A stretch of DNA of 64,000 bases. It comes from Aquiflexum sp. TKW24L. GTDB lineage: Bacteria > Bacteroidota > Bacteroidia > Cytophagales > Cyclobacteriaceae. Both the position numbers and the translations under genes were made by a program. Location of the stretch: positions 1-64,000 of the forward strand of contig NZ_JAMFLG010000027.1 of NCBI RefSeq assembly GCF_023502205.1, read 5' to 3'. The number at the start of each line of letters is the position of its first letter. Within the stretch, counting starts at the first letter, position 1. This document shows positions 38,018 to 47,732 of the stretch, one piece after another. The notes beneath the pieces are model-generated. The model ran no database searches. It worked only from the letters and a program-made list of their open reading frames with translations, and was not told the origin of the DNA.

Positions 38018-40513
38018 ATGAAAAAATGCGTGACCTTATTGCTCTGCTTTGGTGTATTTGCTTTTTTCAACTTCGGTCTTTTAGCCCAAACTCCCATAGA
38101 AAAATTGACCGCATCCTTCAAGGATTTTAACAGTACTTTCCCATGGGAAAAAGTCTACCTCCATACCGATAAGCCACATTATGTCCTGAATGACACCATT
38201 TGGATCAAAGCTTACGGCATGATTGAAAATGGAGGCGATGAGCCGGAAGCGACCAAATCTATTCCCCTCTATGTGGACCTGTACGATGCCAAATTCGAAA
38301 GATACATTGACCGCATCATCATGAGGTTGGAAGAGGGCAAAGGTCAGGGAGACATCGTCCTGCCAAAAGACTTAGAGCCGGGAGCGTACTCCCTTCGGGC
38401 ATATACCCAATGGATGAGGAATTTTGGTGATGCAGCTTATTTCCATAAAGACATTTGGGTTGGCGAATTGGGTGAAGGTTGGGAATATGCGGGTTCGGAT
38501 TCCAAATTGAATCTAGGCTTTTTCCCCGAAGGAGGAGATCTCGTAGAAGGAATCCAAAGTAAAATCGGTTTCAAAGCCACCGATGCCTACGGGCGGAGTA
38601 CAGATGTCATTGGCTATATTTTGAACAGCCGGTCAGATACTATCCTGCGATTCCAATCCGAACACCTCGGAATGGGAAGCTTCGGATTTACCCCAAAAGA
38701 GAATGAATTCTATGAAGTTTATGCCAAATCACCTGAACAGGATTGGTCTAAATTTGCTTTAAGCAGAATCCAAAAGCAGGGCTATGTCCTTGATTTTGAT
38801 CCTCTCTATTCGGAAGAAGAAATCAAAGTAGAGATCAGACATAATCTCGCTGCAGCCAATGAGGACAAGAAACTCTACCTCGTCGGACTGTCCAAAGGCC
38901 AAAAAGTATTTGAAAAGGAATTTGACGGAAAACAGGCTATCCATGAGACATTGATATCCAAAGACGACTTCTTTCAGGGTCTGATCACTTTTACACTCAT
39001 GGATGAGGAGACCACACTTTTGGCAGAGAGACTGGTTTATCTTTTCCCTTTTTCCAAAGGAACTGCAATCTTCCAAACAGTAAAAGCTGAATATAAACCC
39101 AAAGAACGCGTCCAATTGAACATTGAAGTTCTGGATGAATTCCAAAGGGCTGTGGAAGGAAACTTCTCTGTATCGGTGACGGATGCCTATCAGGTCTTGC
39201 AGCCTGAAAATGCAGAGAACATCTATTCTTACTTTCTGCTGAGTTCAGAAGTCAAAGGAGAAATAGAGCAACCAGATTATTACTTCAATCCTGAAAACCC
39301 AAATGCTGAAAAATACCTCGACAATCTCCTTTTGACTCAAGGCTGGAGAAGGTTTTCTTGGAAGGATTTGGGAAGATTAAGCAGTCCGCCTACATACGGA
39401 TTCGAGGAAGGGCTGACTTTGACAGGAAAAGTATATAAGGTGAATGAAAAACCGGTCGAAGAGCCACATGAATTGCGGATTCTTGTAAACCACAGGTTTG
39501 GAATGCCTATTGTCTATGAAGGAACGACCAACGAAATCGGAGATTTTTCTTTTGTTGGATTGGACTATTTGGATTCGGTGGGGATATACCTGCAGGCATT
39601 TATAGAAAGGGAAAAAAACAGTGGCAAAACTACCGAGGTAAAAAGAAATGAAGTTGCCATGAACATTCCGGGAAATCCCAAATTCCAAGAGAGAAACAAG
39701 GCCTTGCTTCCCTCGGGAGATAAATTTGAAGATTTTGACGAATACCTTGTATCTGTCAAAGAAGCAAAAAACATGATGGACCAATTCAGACTCAGCCAGG
39801 AAATCGAATTGGGAGAAGTCACGGTGACAGGGAAAAGAAGTTTGAAACCTGATAACCGGGCCATCCAATACAGTAATGCTCCCGATAGAACGATGCCTGT
39901 GACCAAAGAATTCTACTATTTTCAAAATGTTTTCCAGGTGCTTAGGGGAAGATTCCCTGGCGTCAATGTGGTAGGAGATGTATTTAGCATCAACCCACCT
40001 CCTAGTGTCATTATCAGAGGAGGAGGTGCCTCTATCGCCAACGCCGGAGGAGCAACTTTTTTCATCGACGGTATGAGGGCCATGCCTGGGATGGTAGCAG
40101 TTTTGCCGGTTTCGGAAATTGAAAGGATAGACGTACTTACGAGTCTTAGCAAAGGAGCTGTTTTCGGTGCGGACGGAGCAGGAGGAGTTATCAATATACT
40201 CACCAAAGCAGGAAATCCAAATTACAACTGGGAAGATGAACCCGTCACCGGCAACGCAACTATCAAATCCAAAGGGTATGTACCAATCAGGGAATTTTAC
40301 TCTCCATCGGGAACTTATGACATCAGTGCTCCGATTGCGATAGACTTCAGGTCCACCATCTATTGGAATCCCAATGTGGTCACAGACGCATCAGGCAAAA
40401 CGCAGATTGAATTTCTCCTGACCGAAAGTAAGCCTGAGATGTTTGTTGACCTCCAAGGAATCTCCAAATCCGGCGAACCTATCCATGCCACCTACAGATT
40501 CAAAGTGAAATAA
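38018..40513 (+). CDS. MG2/TonB-plug domain outer-membrane-associated protein
   Basis: The 831-residue secreted protein (signal ending LLAQ) begins with macroglobulin-like beta domains: VYLHTDKPHYVLNDTIWIKAY is the typical MG2 start. A carboxypeptidase-regulatory-like segment lies about 450-540, and a TonB-dependent-receptor plug domain about 620-740 (VFQVLRGRFPGVNVVG, NPPPSVIIRGGG, IERIDVLTSLSKGAVFGADG, GGVINILTK). A short beta tail follows, not the 22-strand barrel of a real TonB receptor. This composite is common in Bacteroidota but its function is not established. It is followed six bases later by the carboxypeptidase-regulatory-domain gene. Confidence 0.85.
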   Translation: MKKCVTLLLCFGVFAFFNFGLLAQTPIEKLTASFKDFNSTFPWEKVYLHTDKPHYVLNDTIWIKAYGMIENGGDEPEATKSIPLYVDLYDAKFERYIDRIIMRLEEGKGQGDIVLPKDLEPGAYSLRAYTQWMRNFGDAAYFHKDIWVGELGEGWEYAGSDSKLNLGFFPEGGDLVEGIQSKIGFKATDAYGRSTDVIGYILNSRSDTILRFQSEHLGMGSFGFTPKENEFYEVYAKSPEQDWSKFALSRIQKQGYVLDFDPLYSEEEIKVEIRHNLAAANEDKKLYLVGLSKGQKVFEKEFDGKQAIHETLISKDDFFQGLITFTLMDEETTLLAERLVYLFPFSKGTAIFQTVKAEYKPKERVQLNIEVLDEFQRAVEGNFSVSVTDAYQVLQPENAENIYSYFLLSSEVKGEIEQPDYYFNPENPNAEKYLDNLLLTQGWRRFSWKDLGRLSSPPTYGFEEGLTLTGKVYKVNEKPVEEPHELRILVNHRFGMPIVYEGTTNEIGDFSFVGLDYLDSVGIYLQAFIEREKNSGKTTEVKRNEVAMNIPGNPKFQERNKALLPSGDKFEDFDEYLVSVKEAKNMMDQFRLSQEIELGEVTVTGKRSLKPDNRAIQYSNAPDRTMPVTKEFYYFQNVFQVLRGRFPGVNVVGDVFSINPPPSVIIRGGGASIANAGGATFFIDGMRAMPGMVAVLPVSEIERIDVLTSLSKGAVFGADGAGGVINILTKAGNPNYNWEDEPVTGNATIKSKGYVPIREFYSPSGTYDISAPIAIDFRSTIYWNPNVVTDASGKTQIEFLLTESKPEMFVDLQGISKSGEPIHATYRFKVK

Positions 40514-40519
40514 CATCAG

Positions 40520-41767
40520 ATGTTGAAAAACAATCCCAAACCCATGCTTAGGATTTCTTTGATTTTTCTGCTAACCGTTTGGCTAGGAAGCAAAGATGCT
40601 TTTGGGCAGTATAGTCTCAAAGGAAGGGTGTTGGATGCGGAGACTTTGGAGCCTTTGCTTTTTGCCACTGTTTTTATCAGCAATTCCAGCATCGGTACTT
40701 CTACCAATAAGAAAGGGGAATTTGAACTGACTATCCCCGAAGGCAATCATGAACTTGTCATCTCCTATATTGGATTTCAACCTTTTAGCTATACCATTTC
40801 AACCAAGGTTTTGCGGAGTTTTTACGAATTCCGGATTTTACCGGAGACAATCGAACTGGAAGGAAGTGAAGTAAAAGAAAAAAGAGACAAAACCTGGTAT
40901 GACAACTTGGAGGTTTTCAAGAAATATTTTTTGGGTAGTAGTGCCAATGCCAAGAGCTGCAACATCCTCAACCCCGAAGTGCTCATCCTCGATGGTGAAA
41001 CTGATCCCAATTCACTGACAGCGCGTGCCAAGGATATTCTCGAAATCGAAAATCCTAACCTTGGCTATCAGATCAAATACGTCCTTACCGGCTTTGAATT
41101 TAATAAAACCAAAAATGAAGTGGTGTATGCAGGCTATCCATACTTTGTGGAAGAAAAACTCCCAAAAAGAAGGATCAAGAAAGTAACCGAGAGCCGTGAG
41201 AAAGCCTATTTGGGAAGTATGATGCATTTTATGAGGAGCTTGTATGAAGGAAACACAGAAAATTCAGGATACCGAATTTTCCCAACCCAAAAAGTCCCAA
41301 ACATACCCGCTGAAATGAATTTGGAAATTATTGGCTATGGAAGTGAGGTAAAGTTGGATAAGGGAAAAGAAGAAAATGAATTGGCATCTTTAGATTCCAT
41401 CGACATCCCATTCAATGACCCGATAGCAGCGGCTACACTGACCCAGTCTACAAAAGACGGGAAGGTATTTATCATCTACAATAAGCCTGTCTATATCCTG
41501 TATCTGCATGAGGAGGAGGAGTCTGCATTTTTTCCCTACAGTCTTCGCAATATCAATTTTTCAATCAAAAACCTCGGGGAGGCGGAGAGCATAGAATCAA
41601 GTGTCAAGGTGGCTCAGCTGAGCAAAATAGAAATGCGATCCAGGGCTGTACAGGTTTTTGACAACGGCAGCTACTTTCACCCCTTTGACATTTTTGTGCA
41701 GGGATATATGGGTTGGGAAAGAATCGGGGACCTGATGCCCTTGGATTATGGGATAGAGAAACAGTAA
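40520..41767 (+). CDS. Carboxypeptidase-regulatory-like domain protein
   Basis: The 415-residue secreted protein has a signal peptide followed by a CarboxypepD_reg-like beta-sandwich (YSLKGRVLDAETLEPLLFATVFI then GEFELTIPEGNHELVISYIGF, about residues 30-115). The remaining 300 residues are a beta-rich region found downstream of such domains in Bacteroidota surface proteins, with no recognisable catalytic site. It is six bases after the MG2/plug gene and surely in the same operon, so the two may form an envelope complex, which is inference. Confidence 0.82.
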   Translation: MLKNNPKPMLRISLIFLLTVWLGSKDAFGQYSLKGRVLDAETLEPLLFATVFISNSSIGTSTNKKGEFELTIPEGNHELVISYIGFQPFSYTISTKVLRSFYEFRILPETIELEGSEVKEKRDKTWYDNLEVFKKYFLGSSANAKSCNILNPEVLILDGETDPNSLTARAKDILEIENPNLGYQIKYVLTGFEFNKTKNEVVYAGYPYFVEEKLPKRRIKKVTESREKAYLGSMMHFMRSLYEGNTENSGYRIFPTQKVPNIPAEMNLEIIGYGSEVKLDKGKEENELASLDSIDIPFNDPIAAATLTQSTKDGKVFIIYNKPVYILYLHEEEESAFFPYSLRNINFSIKNLGEAESIESSVKVAQLSKIEMRSRAVQVFDNGSYFHPFDIFVQGYMGWERIGDLMPLDYGIEKQ

Positions 41768-41894
41768 TTCTCCTGCTTAATTCATCTCGATTTCTCTGGC
41801 ATCATTGCCTAGATGCCAATCCTGAAGAATAGAATTTAAATTTTGCTGAGATGTGTTTTGATCTTGACTGATTGAAAACCTAAAATAATTCAGA

Positions 41895-43139
41895 TCAGTT
41901 GACATTAATTTTATTTCTATCCAATGCCCACTTCATCAATGGTCCACTTGACATGCTGGTCACAATAGCCATGACCACCAATGCTACGAAAACCTTTTCA
42001 TCGATCAGCCCATTTTCCAATGCAATCAAACCAAGTATAATTTCCATAGCTCCTCGGGCATTCATGCCAAATCCAACTGCCAAAGATTCTTTAAAATTGA
42101 ATCCTCCTCTGGAAGCACCGTATCCACTTCCAATGATTTTTCCGGCAAAAGAAATTGCTAAAATGGCGAGTGTGAGGAGCAGCTCAAAATTGGTGAAGAA
42201 GTTAATTTTCAAGCCGATGGAGACAAAGAATAGCGGAGCAAAGATATTGTTGATAAACTGATGGACAATCTCCTTGGCTCGCTCAGACATGTGTTCTGAG
42301 TCTCCCAATGCCACCCCCAAAAGGAATGCACCAAAAATGGCGTGGATCCCAAGCCACTCGGTAAATGCAGCCGAGAGAAAACAAAATGCCATTGACAAGG
42401 AAAGCACTCCTCCCGGCCAAGCCAATTTTTTGTTGACCCATGGTAAAGCTCTGTTGATGATAAACTTTCCCAAAGTCAGCATAAAGAAAGTAAACAACAG
42501 GGTAATCCCGACAGTCTGAATCAGTGAAAGGTTTCCGCTTTTGCCCATAAAGGAAAGAATAACGGAAAAAATCAACCATCCAATGATGTCATTTACCATG
42601 GCTGAGGCCACGATCAGCATGCCCATTTTAGTCTTGAAGAGGTTGAGATCCATCAATATCCTGACCACCACGGGCAAGGCTGTAATCGACATGGCTGTCC
42701 CCATAAAGAGCGAAAATAATAACCTGTCGCCATCCGCCAATCCAAAGAAGGAGGAGAAGAAATAAGGGAAAACAAATCCAAGAATAAAGGGGACCACCAA
42801 ACCCAATAAACTGATGCTCAATGCAGCCTTTCCTTGTGACCATACGAGATGCAGCTCCACCTCTAGCCCTGCAATAAATAACAAAAGCACCACAGCAATC
42901 TGCACAAAACCATCCAAAGCAAGGTTTGCATTGGGATTGCTCATAAAGAGGTATTCATGAAAATCAGGAATAAAAGTCCCCAAAATAGTGGGGCCTAAAA
43001 GTATCCCTGCTAGAAGCTCTCCGACAACTGCCGGTTGTTTGAACTTCTGTGCAATTTCTGCAAATACCCTTGCAAGCAATAGCATTGCCGCCAATTGCAG
43101 AAAAAGATTGACTACATCTTGATGTGATAAACTCTCCAT
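41895..43139 (-). CDS. Cation:proton antiporter (CPA2 family)
   Basis: The 414-residue membrane protein has about twelve transmembrane helices and family motifs of Na+/H+ or K+/H+ exchangers: FKQPAVVGELLAGILLGP near the N-terminus, ITALPVVVRIL and MVNDIIGWLIF in the central part (transport-site region), and FGMNARGAMEIILG near the end. No RCK/KTN regulatory domain is attached. The gene lies nine bases downstream of a two-domain universal stress protein gene in the same direction, a common pairing in which the USP may regulate the transporter. Confidence 0.92.
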   Translation of the reverse strand: MESLSHQDVVNLFLQLAAMLLLARVFAEIAQKFKQPAVVGELLAGILLGPTILGTFIPDFHEYLFMSNPNANLALDGFVQIAVVLLLFIAGLEVELHLVWSQGKAALSISLLGLVVPFILGFVFPYFFSSFFGLADGDRLLFSLFMGTAMSITALPVVVRILMDLNLFKTKMGMLIVASAMVNDIIGWLIFSVILSFMGKSGNLSLIQTVGITLLFTFFMLTLGKFIINRALPWVNKKLAWPGGVLSLSMAFCFLSAAFTEWLGIHAIFGAFLLGVALGDSEHMSERAKEIVHQFINNIFAPLFFVSIGLKINFFTNFELLLTLAILAISFAGKIIGSGYGASRGGFNFKESLAVGFGMNARGAMEIILGLIALENGLIDEKVFVALVVMAIVTSMSSGPLMKWALDRNKINVN

Positions 43140-43148
43140 GTAGCCGTG

Positions 43149-43979
43149 TTATTTTTTTAGTATAAGTAGATTGCAGGGAAGGTTGTTGAGGATTTCTTCG
43201 AGGTCATGTGGAAATAGCCGGTCCATAAATCCAAGTTTTCCTTCATCTCCCACGACCAAAAGGTCGGCATTGACATCTTCTGCAAACTTCGCCAGCTCAA
43301 TCGCCCATTTGCCACAGGTAATTTTGACATTAACTTTTAAGTCACCTTTGTCTAGGGTTTTCAGGATATTATTGACATATTCTACCTCGTCAGCGACGAG
43401 TTTTCTGCGAGCAGAGGCAATTTCCTCTTCGTTTCCTTCTGCCGCTGTAGCCATTTTCAATCCATACATTTTGATTTCATTGACCACAAAAACCTGCTTG
43501 GCTCCATCAAGTTTACACCATTCAAGACCATTCTCAATTACAAATGGGGTCTGCTCCTGCTCCGTGCCGTTGATCACCACTTTTTCAAATGGGGTGGGCT
43601 TCTCGAGCGGTTCAATCAATGTCAATACAGAACATTTAGAATTTCGAATGATCTTTCTTGCTATAGTTCCTATATAATAGTTCAATAGGCTTTCACTTTT
43701 GAGAGCCCCGGCCACGAGAAGGTCTACTTTCTCTTCCTCGCATACATGAAGGATTTTTTTAGCCGGCTTGCCTTCTTCCCATCTTATCTTGACTTTTTCA
43801 ATATCAAATCCATTTTTTTCAAGAATTGAATTCAAAATTTTAACCCTATCTTCTGTTTTTTCTCCAATATGAATCAGAACCAATTCGGCCTGATAAAGGT
43901 CTTTCAGTCTTTTGGATTCCGCAATCAATGCCTCCATTCTTGGAGAGAAAGCGATGGCAAGGGCTATTTTGTGAAACAT
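43149..43979 (-). CDS. Tandem universal stress protein
   Basis: The 276-residue protein contains two UspA-like alpha/beta domains. The first (about 1-140) starts FHKIALAIAFSP and ends with the nucleotide-loop-like GTIARKIIRNSKCSVLTL; the second ends GDEGKLGFMDRLFPHDLEEIL..LPCNLLIL, a degenerate version. The start is taken at the ATG at 43979 (MFHKIALAI) since upstream residues are not family-like. It is the first gene of an operon with the antiporter. A sensing role controlling ion exchange is suggested by the pairing only. Confidence 0.88.
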   Translation of the reverse strand: MFHKIALAIAFSPRMEALIAESKRLKDLYQAELVLIHIGEKTEDRVKILNSILEKNGFDIEKVKIRWEEGKPAKKILHVCEEEKVDLLVAGALKSESLLNYYIGTIARKIIRNSKCSVLTLIEPLEKPTPFEKVVINGTEQEQTPFVIENGLEWCKLDGAKQVFVVNEIKMYGLKMATAAEGNEEEIASARRKLVADEVEYVNNILKTLDKGDLKVNVKITCGKWAIELAKFAEDVNADLLVVGDEGKLGFMDRLFPHDLEEILNNLPCNLLILKK

Positions 43980-44219
43980 ACCTAGGGAATAGTGTTTGTG
44001 GAAAAATACCATTTTTTTTGACTAGGAAATAACTTTTTTCGCTTTGTTTTATAAATGGAAGAAATCTAGATTCCGCTTATCCATTTGGTAAACCTTTCAA
44101 ATCCACGCAAACCAATAGGACGAATCGGCTTTTATTTAACGGTTTAAATTTTGTAACATAGCATCACAAAAGGCACCTTGAGTGTCTTTTTTCTTTAAGA
44201 ATTAAACCTGATATACTTT

Positions 44220-45836
44220 ATGAAGAAAATGTATCTATCGTTGGTTTTAGGGACGGGATTACTGTTTTCCGTTCACTCGACCGCGCTGGCGCAGGGGGAT
44301 TATCCCACACTTGGCCAGATTACCCAAAGGCTGCAAGCCATTTCCGGCAGCGGAAGTGCCGCCAAACTCAGTTCCCTTACCAAAACCGAAGGCGGAAAGG
44401 ACATCTGGGTACTTAAAATCGGTACCGGCGACCTGGACAACAAGCCCGCCATTGCCGTAGTTGGCGGGGCAGAAGGCTTTCATGTCCTCAGTGTCGAATT
44501 GGCCCTACAGTTTGCTGAAAGATTGCTCAGGGATCATAAATCAGCTTTGGACCAAAACACTTTCTACATTTTCCCAAACATGTCTCCTGATGCTTATGAG
44601 CAGTACCATGCTTCTCTGAAGTATGAAAGAAGAGGCAATGCCGCCAAAATCGACCACGACCGTGACGGACAGGTTTCAGAAGATGGTTATGAAGACCTCA
44701 ACAAAGATGGACTCATCACCATGATGCGCGTCGAAAGCCCGATGGGCGAATACATGGTCAATGAAAAGGATGAAAGATTGATGACAAAGGCCGACCGGTC
44801 CAAAGCCCAAAAAGGCAATTACCTGATGATGCCTGAGAGCATGGATAAGGATAAGGACGGTAGCTTTGGAGAGGATTTGGTAGAAGGTATTGCTTTCAAC
44901 AAAAGCATGACTTACAAATTCCCAATCTTCCAACCGCTCGCAGGAGAAATTGCAGTATCACAGGTCGAAAGCCGCGCATTGCTCGATTACCTTTTCGATC
45001 AGTGGAACATCTTCGCTTTTGTGACTTTCAGCCCGGCTAACAACCTCTCCGCTCCCCTGAAATACAATGCTGGAGATGCCAAGAAAAGAATCATCGCTTC
45101 CATGTTGGAAAAAGATGTAGCCATCAACGGCATGGTTTCGGGAATTTACAATGAAACGATCACCCAAAAGGCATTCAACCAAACCAATCAAGGTACTGAT
45201 GGAGACTTTTTCCAATGGGCATATTTCCATTTTGGAAGACTCAGCTTCAGCACACCGGGATGGTGGGTTCCTGAGGTAAAAGGCGAGGAGGGCAAATCCA
45301 ACAGCAATGCAGAGGCAAACTTCCTTGCTTGGGCAGCTAGCGAGAACCTCAACAATGTATTTGTGCCTTGGGCACCTGTGACCCATCCGGATTTCCCGGG
45401 TCAGAAAGTGGAAGTAGGAGGCATCAAACCTTTTGTGATGTACAATCCACCATTTACCAAAGTGGATTCCATTGCGATTGAGCACACGGATTTCATTTTG
45501 AAATTGGCCGCATTGAGTCCCAAGGTGGAGTTTCACAATGTCAAATCCGAAAAACTTGGAAACGGGTTGACAAGGATCACTGCTGATTTATTCAACAATT
45601 CTCCCTTACCGACACATTCAGAAATGGGTGAAAAATCACGTTGGCTGAGAAAAATCCGGGTAGACATCAGCAAAGACGCTGCTGACCTTGTTTCGGGTGA
45701 AAAAATCAAGCTTATCGATAAGCTAGATGCCTATGGCAAAACCACTTTGTCTTGGGTGGTCAAAGGGAGCGGCTCCGTGGATATCAAAGCCGGGGCAGCG
45801 CACACCGGAATCGCCACACTCAATGTGAAACTCTAA
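44220..45836 (+). CDS. M14-family carboxypeptidase-like protein, predicted inactive
   Basis: The 538-residue secreted protein (signal ending STALAQ) is a paralogue of the next gene. Where the active paralogue has HSNE, this one has EGFH (E85 and H88), so the first two zinc ligands appear exchanged. The region of the third ligand His reads TFSPANNL, and the catalytic Glu region reads SFSTPGWWVPE, so zinc binding and catalysis are probably lost. It keeps acidic EF-hand-like loops (DHDRDGQVSEDGYEDLNKDG near 144-164 and DKDKDGSFGED near 205). It may be a pseudoenzyme partner or regulator of the downstream enzyme, 12 bases away in the same operon. Confidence 0.85.
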   Translation: MKKMYLSLVLGTGLLFSVHSTALAQGDYPTLGQITQRLQAISGSGSAAKLSSLTKTEGGKDIWVLKIGTGDLDNKPAIAVVGGAEGFHVLSVELALQFAERLLRDHKSALDQNTFYIFPNMSPDAYEQYHASLKYERRGNAAKIDHDRDGQVSEDGYEDLNKDGLITMMRVESPMGEYMVNEKDERLMTKADRSKAQKGNYLMMPESMDKDKDGSFGEDLVEGIAFNKSMTYKFPIFQPLAGEIAVSQVESRALLDYLFDQWNIFAFVTFSPANNLSAPLKYNAGDAKKRIIASMLEKDVAINGMVSGIYNETITQKAFNQTNQGTDGDFFQWAYFHFGRLSFSTPGWWVPEVKGEEGKSNSNAEANFLAWAASENLNNVFVPWAPVTHPDFPGQKVEVGGIKPFVMYNPPFTKVDSIAIEHTDFILKLAALSPKVEFHNVKSEKLGNGLTRITADLFNNSPLPTHSEMGEKSRWLRKIRVDISKDAADLVSGEKIKLIDKLDAYGKTTLSWVVKGSGSVDIKAGAAHTGIATLNVKL

Positions 45837-45848
45837 ACCGACAAAAAA

Positions 45849-47588
45849 ATGAAATTCAAAAATTGGATATATACAACAGCCTTAGGACTGGCAATCAGTT
45901 TTACAGGCATTCAGGAGACTAGCGCACAGGAGAAATATTTCCGCGCCATCGGTACTCCGCACAATCCCAAAGTTCCCGTTTCCTGGAACAGGTACCATAC
46001 CAACCTTGCTTTGGAAGAAATCATGAGGGACATGGCCAAAAAGCATCCTGATCTTGTGAAGCTCGAAAGCATGGGGAAATCTTACCAAGGCAACGACATT
46101 TGGGTACTGATCGTCACAGACTTCAAAGCTGGTAAAGCCGAAGACAAGCCGGGCATGTGGATCGATGGCAATATCCACTCCAACGAGATTCAGGGAACTG
46201 AATTCACACTTTATACAGCTTGGTACCTTTCTGAAATGTACGGAGAGTTGGAATTTATCACCCAATTGCTCAAAGACAAAACCTTTTACATTGCGCCTAC
46301 CATCAACCCTGATGCGCACGATAACTTTATCAAGGAACCAAATACCCAAAATTCTCCAAGGTCAGGGATGATCAATATGGACGATGATGGCGACGGAGTG
46401 ATCGGTGAGGATCCTTTTGACGACATCAACAAGGACGGCCACATCACCATGATGATCCGCAAGTCTCCGACAGGACGCTATGTAAAAGATCAAATGGATC
46501 CAAGAAAACTCATCATGGTCGCCCCTGATCAAAAAGGAGAATATGAAATGCTAGGTTATGAAGGCATAGACAATGATGGTGACGGTTTTGTCAATGAAGA
46601 TGCGATCGGTTATTATGACCCGAACCGTGACTGGGGATGGAACTGGCAGCCAGATTATGTGCAGCGGGGAGCTTGGAAGTATCCTTTTAGTGTGCCTGAA
46701 AATAAGGCAGTGATGGAATATGTGATGAAGCATCCCAACATTGCCGCCGCCCAAAGCTACCACAACTATGGTGGCATGATCCTGAGAGGACCAGGAGCAG
46801 AGGAAGACCTCGGAACATACAACCAAACTGACATCAGAATCTATGATGCCATTGCCAAAAAAGGGGAGGAATTCATGCCGGGGTACAAATACCTCGTGGT
46901 GTACAAAGACCTTTATTCCGTATTTGGGGGTCAATTGGATTGGTTTTATGGAGGAAGAGGAATCTTCACCTATTCCAACGAATTGATGACATCGTATCTC
47001 TATGTGCACAAAAATGCAGGAAGAGGCAATCAGGATGAACAGATGATGGTGGATACTTATTTGACTTTTGGCGATGCATTCGTCAACTGGGCAGAATACG
47101 ACCACCCTCAATATGGCAAAATAGAAGTCGGTGGATTCAAGAAAAACTTTGGCCGTCTGCATCCGGGATTCCTCTTGGAACAAGATGCGCATAGGAATGC
47201 CGCCTTCACCATTCTCCACGGATACCACACTCCAAAACTCAGCGTGATGGATGTCAAAGAAGAAGACCTTGGAGGAGGATTAAAAGCAGTGACGGCAACG
47301 ATCTACAACGAAAGGTTGATCCCAACACACTCCAGTCAAGATCTGAAATATAAAATCGAAAGACCTGATTATGTCAGCATCACCGGTGCCAAAGTAGTGG
47401 CAGGTTTTGTGGTCGACAATGAGGACTTCAACAGACTTTCAGAGCAAAAGGTAAATCCTGAGAAAATCTCCGTTGCCAATATCCCTGGAATGGGTGCTGT
47501 AAAAGTGAGATGGATCGTCTCCGGCAGCGGCAACTACAGTATCAATGTGGATTCTGCCAAAGGTGGAAAAGCAAGCTGGAAGAAGTGA
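45849..47588 (+). CDS. M14-family zinc carboxypeptidase with EF-hand-like inserts
   Basis: The 579-residue secreted protein (signal ending TSAQ) has a complete M14 zinc site: H110 and E113 in GNIHSNEIQGTE, H305 in QSYHNYGG, and the likely catalytic E378 in TYSNELMTSY. Two acidic calcium-loop-like inserts interrupt the fold, DDDGDGVIGEDPFDDINKDG (about 178-197) and DNDGDGFVNED (about 240-250). It should release C-terminal residues from peptides, or act on peptidoglycan peptides, outside the cytoplasm. A beta-rich C-terminal domain of about 130 residues follows. A terminator is at 47645-47680. Confidence 0.92.
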   Translation: MKFKNWIYTTALGLAISFTGIQETSAQEKYFRAIGTPHNPKVPVSWNRYHTNLALEEIMRDMAKKHPDLVKLESMGKSYQGNDIWVLIVTDFKAGKAEDKPGMWIDGNIHSNEIQGTEFTLYTAWYLSEMYGELEFITQLLKDKTFYIAPTINPDAHDNFIKEPNTQNSPRSGMINMDDDGDGVIGEDPFDDINKDGHITMMIRKSPTGRYVKDQMDPRKLIMVAPDQKGEYEMLGYEGIDNDGDGFVNEDAIGYYDPNRDWGWNWQPDYVQRGAWKYPFSVPENKAVMEYVMKHPNIAAAQSYHNYGGMILRGPGAEEDLGTYNQTDIRIYDAIAKKGEEFMPGYKYLVVYKDLYSVFGGQLDWFYGGRGIFTYSNELMTSYLYVHKNAGRGNQDEQMMVDTYLTFGDAFVNWAEYDHPQYGKIEVGGFKKNFGRLHPGFLLEQDAHRNAAFTILHGYHTPKLSVMDVKEEDLGGGLKAVTATIYNERLIPTHSSQDLKYKIERPDYVSITGAKVVAGFVVDNEDFNRLSEQKVNPEKISVANIPGMGAVKVRWIVSGSGNYSINVDSAKGGKASWKK

Positions 47589-47644
47589 TTTTTGAAAGTC
47601 CATAGTCGACGGTCCACAGTCAACTGTGGATTGTCATTAAATAG

Positions 47645-47680
47645 AAATAGCTACCTGAGAGATCGGGTAGCTATTTTTTT
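47645..47680 (+). terminator. Intrinsic terminator after the M14 pair
   Basis: AAATAGCTACC (47645-47655) pairs with GGTAGCTATTT (47666-47676), followed by more T. The intervening DNA upstream also holds a small TCCACAGT/ACTGTGGA hairpin at 47613-47630. Confidence 0.85.
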
Positions 47681-47732
47681 GAAAATTTCCTGGGAATATG
47701 GATTTGGATGTAAATTGAATGGTTGAAAACTT

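Noticed and set aside
46551-47228. 225-codon minus-strand frame opposite the active M14 gene
   Set aside because: Antisense shadow. The M14 zinc ligands are on the plus strand.
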